A stretch of DNA of 12,471 nt from Terana coerulea (taxonomy: Eukaryota > Basidiomycota > Agaricomycetes > Polyporales > Phanerochaetaceae), in assembly GCA_024811115.1 (NCBI GenBank), contig JAKOGH010000605.1, forward strand, positions 1 through 12,471, in the 5' to 3' direction. A model generated the notes under the pieces. That model did no database searches. It was not told the origin of the DNA and saw only the letters and a list, made by a program, of their open reading frames with translations. Both the position numbers and the translations under genes were made by a program. Positions within the stretch are counted from its first letter, which is position 1. Every line of letters begins with the position of its first letter. Below are positions 1-9,005 of the stretch, in pieces.

Positions 1-314
1 AATGGGCGCCAATTAATATATGTTGTGGCCCTAGCAATATGCTTTAGAGTGTGTGCACCGTGGCTGTAATAAATATCGAACATGGTACTGCCGTCTGGCT
101 CCAAGATTTTTGTGAATGATAATTTATGAGCATTGACAGCAATGGCTTGCAGCAAGCTAGAAGTTATGAAACGCAGCAGTGCCACAGTCAAGAAGCATCT
201 TCTCATTGGGAGCTAAGGTTTCAGGATCCCTCGGCTTCATAAGCAGAAGAAACCTGGGTGCCATCTCAGCATCTGGTGTCGTATAAAAGTCGTGCTTTGC
301 AACCACATCTGACT
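1..314. other. AT-rich flank without a gene
   Basis: I see no coding exon, RNA gene or repeat in this stretch. It lies downstream (3' side) of the decayed F-box copy on the minus strand and may include its former 3' flank. Confidence 0.5.
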
Positions 315-2671
315 CTATTCCGTAGCTGAAAAGCTAACAGTCAGCATCCTGTCCAACATTGTACGCAAATCGGCACTCAACCGAAGGTGCCGTAGGAGAT
401 TTGAGCGGCTGAGCCTATGTTTACCGCAGTGTGCACAACTCAGAAAATCAGTGTCGGGCGCTGGTGTGGTGGAATTTGTCATAAAAACACTTTGCTCCAA
501 TGCCAAGAGCCCTGATTGTTTCTGCGAGCGTCTTTGTCCATGCAACCCCACCAAGTGCTGTCTGTAGACTCATCCGAATCTCACCGAAATTCAAATATGT
601 CCTCTAAGGCATGCACGAACTGCTCTTAAACATTAGCATAGTTTATTGAACGAGTCCTGATTAACAACATACTGTGTCTCGCCAAGAAAAGATAATTTGA
701 TGGACACTGCTGCTCGTAGAACACAGCTTGCACCAGAGCTTGACATCAAGGCCGTTCACAGTATCCCTCGTCACTATCATCGGGTCCTGGCCGCACGCCT
801 CTATCAGCTCAACCGCCTTATGATGCCACACACCAATCTTAAGAGGCTGGCATGACTATGGGTGATTGAAAAATAGCCTGTCAAACTCTCCCGTGGTACT
901 GGCTATCACTATCGCGGTTCGTTCCAGTACACTGCCACCCTCGCGTGAGAAGTATGAGATCCCTCTTGCGGTGTACAGGCGACTGTGGGTCAAAATGGAA
1001 GGGTAGAGCAGTGGAAGGTTTTTAGTGTCACCAGCACAGGCAGTGCATGTGAAGACAATGGAAGCGAGCGACAGCGGGTCAACCCCATCAGGAATCTTGT
1101 CCAATGAACTTGGGCAAGTCCCTAACAATCTCGCCGGAGCTTCTCATCGCATTCGTCTTTCCATTGTCTCGCCCAGGCGGGAAGGTCCACGCCATTACCT
1201 CCCACGCCTCATCGTCAATTGGCACGTCAGGAGACGCCGTGAGTCTGCCCAAAACGGCTGAGCAAGTGATGATGTCAATCGGCCTTAGAAGGACGCGTTT
1301 GTCACTTTGTCGGGCATGCCATCGCCTGTAAAGTGTGACAAATTTGCAGAACTGTACTCTGAATGTGTTAAATCTTTCTTCTGCAAGACAAGTTTGCTTA
1401 GCGAGTTCCATGGCCTCCACTACACGACTTTTAATGTTACACCACATTGGTAGACGGTAAGACAGGTCATTAGATATTCTAGAAAGGATGGCAAGATGCC
1501 GACCTCGTTCAGTGAGGTCTTTGGCTTGCTTTACATCTGGGAGCTCAGCAAGATCGTCGTAGTTAGGCGCCATGTGGTCTAGCTCTTTGCCCAGCCAATC
1601 CGTTGCAGCCTCTCAACAACGCTGCCACATATAGTCAGCTACTTTGCTCCTGCAAGTGAAAAATCAAGCACGTACACATAGAGGCGGTGGGTCTTTGTCT
1701 CTTCCAGCTCCTGTTGGCGTGATTCCTCTCTGCTTTGCTGCCAATCCTCACATATACTCGCAAACTAGCATATACGAAGGTATGATGAAAGTAACTGGGA
1801 CTTGAAGAAACAAAGTGCGATACTGCCATAATAGATTCAATGCAGACTTGGAACTTTGAAGAGCTTCAGCATCTACGGTGAGTTCGTTGACTGCTGCCCC
1901 CAGGCATTGGATTTTGGGAATATAGTGATAGTTACGGCAATTCTTAGCATCTAACAGTGCAATATAATAAACGTGTGATAATGATAGATACAGCAAGAGC
2001 TCACTATCAATGAAGGTGAAAAGTCCTTCGCTGCATGAGATTGTAATGATATTAAAGTTACATCCAATCCGTGTATCACACTGTGTAACCCTAGCACATA
2101 GCTATATTAGCACAGAGCACAACAGTTATAACTGTAAACACGAGACCCACATCGTTGGTCTACAATCTCGACAATACCGCGCTCCAAATGCCCATTAGAC
2201 AATCTTGACATAGGGTTTTGAGCATTTCTAATAACGTCAGTTATAGGCAAGTTATATTGTCAATAAACAGTTGCATACGTGGCAATGGGGGTTAAGTGCC
2301 AGATTTGCATACACAGGCTCGCTCAGATGTGCAGGACAGTCAGGCAGGCCTTCGACGTTTGCTCAAGCTGTCTTCCATATCGGTGCGGCAGAACACGCCA
2401 TGAGGAAACTGCGAAATCTCTTGACATTTTGGATAGGTGAAGCAGATCAATAGGCGAGAGAGAGCTCATAACCTGCGCGGGTATCTCAGCATCGCTCTCC
2501 GTATGTGTTACGCTTAGCATCCTGACCAACCTTTATGACAACGTCAACAGGCATACTCGGCATGTTCTCAAGACCGCTGTGTTTTCCTCTGACTCGCTTC
2601 CATCGTTCCTTCTGCTCTTCGAGATCTTCATCTGTTTAGCCTGCTGGCGGCCTTCTGCGTTTGCTGGGCAT
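315..2671 (-). pseudogene. Decayed F-box / zinc-module protein, copy A
   Basis: This is a remnant of a basidiomycete F-box protein, a family presumed to be SCF ubiquitin-ligase substrate receptors. Traceable exons are 2671-2531, 2472-2279, 2227 to about 2150, 2080-2005, 1950-1824, 1764-1676, 1621-1504 and 1446 to about 315. Exons 1-2 carry the F-box (LENMPSMPVDVV, then LSPIDLLHLSK). Exons 2-3 carry a C-x2-C-x16-C-x2-C zinc module ending in GARYCRDC. The last exon holds DPLSLASIVFTCTAC, EACGQDPMIVT with LWCKLC, and a final CAHC finger whose second His is missing. Lesions I can place are TAA at 2638-2636 (codon 12), a 1-nt loss near 2414, TGA at 2365-2363, TAA at 2197-2195, a 1-nt loss near 1590, a 1-nt gain near 1101 and TAG at 858-856. 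The last intron (about 1503-1447) has lost its acceptor AG and reads through. The family call is from recognition plus alignment to copy B. The exact 3' end and exon 3 donor are uncertain. Confidence 0.85.
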
Positions 2672-3880
2672 TATTGAATGGTGGTCGACTCGGACAAAGA
2701 CCTGAGGGCGAGCGAAGTGCCCAACGCCACACTCATTAACCACGAAGCGCCTGTCTTACGAGCTACGAGCTAAGTATCTCAGCTTTCGAGATTTCCATTC
2801 ACCTCCAGGACTCCATCATTTAGTTCGGTTCCAGACCCTTTGCTCGTGTTACTGATGTTTGTTATCAGGATAACAACTGCTTGGTGCAGGACGCGGGCAA
2901 AGGGTCTAGTGAGTTTGGATCATCGGAGTGTAGATGAAACTTACGTGAGCACCTACGCTTGTATTGAGGTAAGTAACTTGTAAGGAGTTTGTAATGCTCG
3001 GTTTCTCTCCGTACCTCTTGCCTTCTGCAACCTCCCCACCTCACTGTGTATACTCACAAACTCCTCAAATGTCATGGCTCGGATGTATTGCATGACAACT
3101 TTATTTTTACAATATTAATTTTCCATTGCTGGTTGTGCTTAGAAGCACTTGATGGCTACTAGAGGCCCACTTTTGGGTACCTGGGAATCTGCACTGGAAT
3201 AAACACCATATGGTTTATACCAGAGATGATTAACACATTTTTATGAATATATAAGGCATCTAAGTAATTTTCCTGTCGAGTTTGCGCTGCAGTATGCTAC
3301 CGACCTCTGAAACCTAGCAAGTGAATAGGCGCCATGTAAGCCAAGCTTTGTTACCCCGTTGAAGTCCCTATATCGAACTTTGCTTACTAGGGCTCACGTG
3401 ACTTTCATCTACACCCCGATGATCCAAAGTCACCAGACTCTAAAGAGGTTGCTCTGCAGCGCGTCTTTCAAACTCCGCTACTACATTACAAACGGTAACA
3501 AAGCACGAAGTGCGCTGGCTGCGAGCAACCTCTTTTACCAGTCGGAAACAAGACTACCCATCATTCAAGATACATGGCCGGTACATTTACAAGCCACTTG
3601 GAATGTTACATGAGCATCACATAGTAAATATATGTAAATAACAAATAAATCAAGCACCGCCCAAATCAAAAGTCGCAAAAATCCGCGGTAGCCTGGCGGA
3701 ATCTTGTCGCCAGAGGACAGGCACGACACGCTTCACCAATGTAATCGGGCGAACCATGCGCAACTCTGCATCGGGAGTTCTGTACCAGTCGGCTTGTTTG
3801 ATGTTGTTGAAATCAATCTAGTGCCTGTACGAACGACGTGAGGACGATTGGCTGCAATCGAGTTTGACGTATAACAATGC
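2672..3880. other. Spacer between the two F-box copies
   Basis: This is AT-rich intergenic DNA with no exon I can support. A plus-strand open frame around 3359-3613 begins with TTG, shows no motif and is unlikely to be a gene. The only clear structure is the foldback at 2833-2907. The part next to copy A should contain its former promoter, but I see no convincing TATA box. Confidence 0.5.
2833..2907. repeat. 75-bp imperfect foldback
   Basis: The outer arms AGACCCTTTGC (2833-2843) and GCAAAGGGTCT (2897-2907) are perfect inverted repeats. Symmetry resumes at the centre, where GTTATC and GATAAC flank a 2-nt loop (2861-2874). The intervening bases pair only partly. It could be a very small palindromic element or a transcribed hairpin. 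No target-site duplication is evident. It lies 162 bp upstream of the copy A start codon. Confidence 0.6.
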
Positions 3881-4564
3881 TCACAAGGTATGAAGATGAG
3901 TCTTTATTGCCTGAAAGATGTTGTCATATTCCACCTTGCTCGCTGAGCAATGTGCACAGAAGTATCGAGTAACCTTTGTCCGCTGCCGGTGAATATAGCT
4001 GGTTGTAGTGCGGATTCGCGGCAGCCTCGATTCTCTTTATCTTTTCCACAACAAGGCCATATATGCATCCCTCAGCCGAGCATGCCCTCGCTCCTAGTAG
4101 GTCCATAAGAGTGTTTCTGCCAGTGATCGAGCTGCCAGTCCTCTCGTTAACTATTGAAAGCCCGCTGACAGAACTGGATTATCACGCACTGCATCCCGCC
4201 ATCGGCCGGACTGTCCTCTGACTACTGTCAGCTCTGTCACACGTTTTGCACCACACCTCACAGGGAGCTGGTCCATCATATGTCCCGTCACAACCATGGG
4301 GTTCTGTCCACATGCAAATATTGACCACTTGAGCGCTCGCGCGCTCACACTCCAATCTCGAGGGTCCTAGACGACCAGCACCATGATAGCATCTTGGCAT
4401 AGTAAGCGCTGTAATCGTCGGACGAATATGCAGCATTGATAGGCACTAGTGCTTCGTCGCCGTAGTAGTACTGATAACTGTACAGGCACTTATGGGCAAG
4501 CAGTGCCGGGTATGCTGGACAGCGGCTATTGCATTGTGTGCAGGTGAAGACCACGGAGGCAAGA

Positions 4565-4572
4565 GTGAGGGG
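4565..4572. repeat. Target-site duplication, left
   Basis: GTGAGGGG directly precedes the element and is identical to the 8 bp after its right end. On the minus strand it supplies codons for the Pro-Leu-Thr of copy B, and one copy of the duplication is enough to keep the exon in frame. Confidence 0.93.
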
Positions 4573-4602
4573 TAGTGTTGCCAAAGTTCAGTTCGGTTCG
4601 GT
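4573..4602 (+). repeat. Left terminal inverted repeat
   Basis: The first 22 bases are a perfect inverted match to the right end of the element, and 28 of the first 30 match overall. Confidence 0.9.
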
Positions 4603-4637
4603 GGTTCAGAACTCGAACCGATGAACTGAACCATGTA

Positions 4638-4697
4638 GTTCAGTTCGGTTCGGTTCTGGTTCGGCCTCTAGGTAACTTGGTTCGGTTCTTGGTTCGG
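4638..4697 (+). repeat. Subterminal direct repeat, left copy
   Basis: A 60-bp block rich in GTTCRGTTC and GGTTCGG words has a second copy in the same orientation near the right end of the element (5142-5195). It is a direct repeat nested inside inverted ends. Such subterminal words are typical candidate transposase-binding sites in hAT elements. Confidence 0.75.
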
Positions 4698-5141
4698 GGC
4701 ATAGCTGTCACATCCGAACCAAGTTCGAACCAGTTCGAACTATGAACCATGTATATGTTATGTAGTGTATTTGTACTGGGATTCATAGAGAAAAGTACAT
4801 GAACTTACTTACTGTAGCATGTCTAAACTATTTTTTCATCATTGTGCGTGTAAACTGAGCACCAAATGTTGCTCTGCTTATGTTTTGGTGTATACATGAT
4901 GCCATCAATAGCTGCCAAAAGTGGCAACTGGCAGCCTCTATCAGACACTGAGCTTCAAAATGTCATAATATAAGGCTTTTGCACTATACAAACCCTTCTA
5001 AATGTCAATATATAACTCTATTATGATCTACCATTGCAATTATGCTGATTTGACAGAGTAAAGCAGATATATACATGGTTCAATGGTTCGGACCAGTTCG
5101 AACCCTGAACTGAACCGACTGAACCAGTTCATGCTGGTTTA

Positions 5142-5195
5142 GTTCAGTTCAGTTCTGGTTCGGCTACTAAACACTTGGTTCTGGTTCTGGTTCGG
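5142..5195 (+). repeat. Subterminal direct repeat, right copy
   Basis: This 54-bp block matches 4638-4697 in the same orientation, apart from a roughly 6-bp length difference and scattered substitutions. Confidence 0.75.
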
Positions 5196-5211
5196 ACAAA
5201 AATGGGCCCGA

Positions 5212-5241
5212 ACCAAACTGAACTGAACTTTGGCAACACTA
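5212..5241 (-). repeat. Right terminal inverted repeat
   Basis: This is the reverse complement of the left terminal repeat, with two mismatches in 30 bases. Confidence 0.9.
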
Positions 5242-5249
5242 GTGAGGGG
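5242..5249. repeat. Target-site duplication, right
   Basis: GTGAGGGG follows the element directly and is identical to 4565-4572. The perfect match suggests that the insertion is not very old. Confidence 0.93.
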
Positions 5250-6833
5250 GCTGATAATGTTGGGCAGGATCCTGCCTCTGAGCTGCTCAGAGGCAAGAAT
5301 GACGCCTGTGAGCTGGTTCGCGCACTCTTGAGCCCATTCCGAGGCCCACAGTGCAAAGTAATGCTCCGCGACCGCGTCGTCGAGTTGCCATTGCTGATCC
5401 GTAGGTTGTAAGAGAAGATTCCATATGTCAACGCGCTTCATTATTTCCCACACGCGCGGAAGGACGGTCTTGTCCGGTTGCTTGAGGTACCAAGTTCGGT
5501 ACATCTGGATAATGATGAAAGACCTCTCGTGTGCTGCATCACGTTGCTCGATATCGAGCCGCTGGTCTAGCACGTCTTCCATAAACTCCACCATACGGCT
5601 CTCAATGTTGCGCCAGACTAAAAGAAAGTATTAATGACTTTGTAGACGGCTAGTGGATGTTCATACCCCGTGATGTGAGATCTTTGGGCTGCTTAACGTC
5701 TGGGTGGTTTCTGAGCGCCTCAAAGTCAGGGGCCATTCTTTGCAGCTCGTCCTCCCAACCTGGATCACAGAGCTTCTTGATAACACTGTACGAATGTACA
5801 GTTGAGATTTCCAAGTAGATTAGAGGCGTCGTTCAGATACATACGCGTTTAGACGGCGTAACGTGACTTGATCGAGCTCGCTCTGGCGCGATTCTTCCTG
5901 GTCTGCCCACCAACTTTGCATGATGTCCCCAAACTACAGAGCATCAGAGCACTGTACACATTGTAACGTTTCGAAGACTTACTTACTTGTGTGATAGCTG
6001 CGAGCGAACACTGGTGATCTGTAATTGCTTGTTCGTCCGGGAACGTTTGCAGGAGTTGGTGAACCTGCATGACGGAGCCATGCCGGTGAACCATGTATTT
6101 CTTTGCGCTGTCTAGATGGCACACCATTGATTAGTCTTCATGTGATATTGAGTGAGCGGTAGTCCGTACCCCATACACGGACGACCATCTCCTGACATGG
6201 AATATTGGACGGTCCAACCCCGCATCCACAACACTGGAAAACACTACACGGGACATCATTAATCAATAATTACTATCATATTTTTCAAAGACTTTGCGCT
6301 CACGCTTAGTTATCGCAACGCCGACAGTACCGTGCTCCGAATGACCAGTAAACATTCCTAACGTTTGGTGCCAAGCAATACTACGACCATCTCGATGAGC
6401 GGATGATACCAAGACTTTCGAGGTAGCATTGCGTACTCACGTGGCAGTGGCTACAGAAGACCAGGTTAGCGTACTGTGGTTCGCTTAGATGGCCAGGACA
6501 TGGAGGGAGCCTGTGGACATTCCCGCGTGCGGTCTCCCATATTGGCGCAGCCGAACGAGCCATGAGAAAGGCACGAAAATCTTTCGTCGTCCGCGCCAGA
6601 TTCAAAAGGTCAGGTGGGAAAGATGCTTCAAGATCTGCGAGTCGTCGTTGTAAACGTCGCGTGTTTCACGCGTCGAAAACTGATCTGCTCACCTCGATAA
6701 TAATGTCGACCGGCATGCCCGGCAGATTCTCCAGGCCACCTCGCTTGCCTCGTACTTTCCGTCATCTCCACACTTGGCAGTCCATCTCAGCATCTTGCTC
6801 GACGGTGCGTGACCTCTTCCGACTTTTTGGCAT

Positions 6834-8469
6834 AGCTTGGTGGTTGGACGGGGGCAACAGTGTGCATCGGGCGCCTGTGCACGCTAATTGATCACGGTCA
6901 CGCTTTGGGCAGCACGCGAATGTTTTGTTGTTTAGGGCAGGTCTTACTAGACTCGCCACGCTACATGCTGACCTCCAGCCTCTTGGAAATCGCTCTCGGG
7001 GGCCAGAACTGTAGCGGAATTCAGCTCGTCTGTTTTCTGAATATCCTTGAAAAGCCCTGGTCAGTTTTACACTCACAAGTTGTGTGGCAGCGACATGGTC
7101 CGAACTTCGCAGACGACAAACGTTCAAGTTGGAAACGGCGAGCCCTAGCCTTGCCTCGCATATAGTCCCATCATCTGACGCATTGAAGGCTCTACGTAAG
7201 AGGATTAGCTGGAATCATAACCATGCGCAAGTACGCAGGCACATACAGCGTTTCACTGATCATCCGGATATCCAAGGACACAAGGCAGCTGGCGGTCCGG
7301 TGAACAAATAGTGCCTTACATTCCCAGTAAGCATCACTTCCAAACACCGTCCTCTGACCAGCCTCTAGACAATTATGAGCCGCCAGCCAAGCTCCGGCGA
7401 CACAACGGAGTATCAACACACCTGTGGTCTGGACCACCAGCACCGGCGTAGGTCGCCCTACGAGACCCTGTCCGAGTCCTGCAAGCTCCAATTCAACGCT
7501 GTCCATCCATCGCAATCGCAGAAAAGGTGCCCTGCCCCCATATCACTGACTGACCAACTTATCTTCGCCCAGACCTATGCCGCGAATATCAGCCGTCCGC
7601 GCTCCCATGACGCGCTTTCCATTCGCGTGCCGGGAGTCCCAAGCCCCTGCGCACCCGCCGCCGTCGCCACCAAACTGCACTGAACAGCACCCTCCACGCC
7701 ACAACGACCCTGCAGCTCACAGCGCGGCCTGGGAGCGTACGCGTGCTCCGACATGAGCACGTCCACGGCCCATTCAACGCAGCACCGAACTTAGTCCAGC
7801 TCATTGAACTCAGTCCTTCTTGAGAAACTCATTCGACCCTCTCTGTCATGCCTGTTACCATCCCGCGTGCGAGCGCAGTGCTTCTGGACCCTCAGTGCAC
7901 CACCACCCTGCTCGAAGCAACTAGCCCTGCGTCACCGACCCCGCGTCCCTGGCGGCTCCCACCACGCCTGCCGTGGTCACGCGAAGCCCAGTACTGTAAG
8001 TGCACAAGCTCGCCAATAAGCTCATAAGCCCAGACCCGCCGTTCATCTAGGCTGGTCCCTGCACACATACGATGGCTTCCACCGCGCTGCGACTGCGTCA
8101 TGACCCTCGAAGTTCGCACTGCAGGCATGAATACACAAAAGACGATCGGCCGCCGGCGTCGAATAGAATGAAGGCGATCGCAGCCACACGCGGAGAGGGT
8201 TGTCGTTCGCCAGCTGACGGTCTAGACTTGCACCAACGTCGTGTGCGCGTCCACAGAATGCACAGAGGACAATTGGCCGCGGGAGGGGCACGCAGAGACT
8301 GATCAGGTCACCTCGAATAGATTGCAGAGATCGCCGCTAGCGAATACATATGCAGTCCCGAGTAATCCTACACACCCCTGCTGCCTTCTACTGCTAACCG
8401 AAACCTCAAAGAAGCGGGTACAAAAGTCGTATCGTCATAAACCATGTAGTGTATCAATTTCGTCATAGT
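6834..8469. other. 1.6-kb region without a convincing gene
   Basis: No open frame here has a family motif or a consistent exon-intron pattern. The stretch nearest 6834 should contain the former promoter of F-box copy B. The frame that looks most protein-like is on the minus strand, about 8340-8043, with Cys pairs in LCAFCGRAHD and LCIHACS. It has no in-frame ATG near its beginning and no recognised relatives, so I do not call it a gene. A plus-strand frame at 7375-7683 (102 codons, ATG start) is low in motif content and probably chance. Confidence 0.45.
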
Positions 8470-9005
8470 GTAGTTAAATAGAGCATGAGCATGGTCCATC
8501 CCGTCCGTAGCGAACACAGGAGCAGGGGAAGACAAAAGCGCGCGGAACGCGGAAATCCAGCACGAAACGGCGCGGCCGTGTTTTGGGTGGGTGATCGTGA
8601 GTCGGGTCGTGAAAAGTCGTGAAAGAGCCATATGAGCAAGTTTTAGCAGGTGAGGTTTCGAGGGCATGGCAGCGAGGCGTGAGAGTGCGGAAATTCGGCG
8701 GTGACCTAGCGTATGCGGAGCGCGAGGTCGATGCGATCGTACGATTACACTGGATAGCGATGTTGTTCTTTGCATGTATCTTGTTCTTCTTGTTCGACCC
8801 TGGAGATGAATGTGTATGCGAGCGTACCGATGAACGATGGATGATGTAGAGAGTAGCAAAGGCGAGAACAGAAACCGACGAGCGAAAAAGGCAGGCTGGC
8901 AGCGGCAAAACATGTACACGCGACGGATGACGTTGGGAAAGCGTGGTCTAGCGGGGGACGAGACACGGGAGTTCTTCGATCGTCGCTGACGTCGATACCA
9001 CCTCT
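8470..9005 (-). other. Probable 3' flank / 3' UTR of the gene at 9006-11374
   Basis: This stretch follows the TAG stop at 9008-9006 on the minus strand. Open frames across it are shadows of the neighbouring GC-rich coding region. I see no clear polyadenylation signal, which is common in fungi. The length of the UTR cannot be read from sequence alone. Confidence 0.35.

Larger units (their letters stand above)
4573..5241. mobile_element. hAT-like non-autonomous transposon (MITE), 669 bp
   Basis: The element starts TAGTGTTGCC and ends GGCAACACTA. It has about 30-bp terminal inverted repeats and is flanked by an 8-bp duplication, GTGAGGGG. An 8-bp duplication with a TAGNG-type end fits the hAT superfamily. 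There is no transposase ORF, so it must have depended on a transposase in trans. The outer 150-180 bp at each end are packed with GGTTCGGTTC / GAACC words, and the central third (about 4755-5070) is AT-rich and plain. A shared inner word, TGAACCATGTATAT (4741-4754, inverted at 5070-5083), marks the inner edge of the symmetric arms. It lies in the last coding exon of F-box copy B. Confidence 0.9.
3881..6833 (-). pseudogene. F-box / zinc-module protein, copy B, split by a transposon
   Basis: This is a paralogue of copy A and the better preserved one. Exons are 6833-6693, 6634-6441, 6380-6304, 6233-6170, 6111-5987, 5933-5845, 5785-5667 and 5617-5242, the last resuming at 4564 after the inserted element and running to 3881. 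The F-box is in exons 1-2 (NLPGMPVDIII, then DLLNLARTTKDFRAFL). A C-x2-C-x16-C-x2-C module spans exons 2-3 (HCHYC to RYCRRC). A middle part follows (KKYMVHRHG, EESRQSELDQ, DELQRMAPDFEALR). The last exon has C-x2-C-x12-H-x-C (FTCTQC to AHKC), ACGQNPMVVT, a WCKTC module and a terminal CAHC...HLH finger. Lesions are TGA at 6764-6762, a 1-nt loss near 6612-6617, TAA at 6308-6306, the 669-bp insertion, and frame changes near 4347, between about 4300 and 4200, and near 3970. The ATG at 6833 (MPKSRKR) fits the family start. The phase at the exon 3/4 junction is unresolved. Confidence 0.87.

Noticed and set aside
3359..3613. Plus-strand ORF of 84 codons in the spacer
   Set aside because: It begins with TTG, has no motif, lies in AT-rich spacer and has no neighbouring exon signals.
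4700..5110. tRNA or RNA polymerase III B-box from GTTCGAAC-type words
   Set aside because: The words are part of the GGTTC repeats of the transposon, and no A-box or cloverleaf surrounds them.
4573..5241. The element acting as a newly created intron of copy B
   Set aside because: No AG lies at the minus-strand exit of the element, which ends CACTACCCCTCAC, and no suitable GT/AG pair restores the frame.
5139..5594. Minus-strand ORF of 151 codons as an independent gene
   Set aside because: It is the last exon of F-box copy B reading on into the transposon end, and its final residues are encoded by the GGTTC-type repeats.
315..6833. Repeat-induced point mutation as the cause of the stop codons
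   Set aside because: Every stop codon is one C-to-T step from a sense codon, so this is not evidence by itself. Only one stop (2365-2363, paired with CGC in copy B) is supported by the paralogue, one (2197-2195) pairs with TAC instead, and the many single-base indels are not explained by such mutation.
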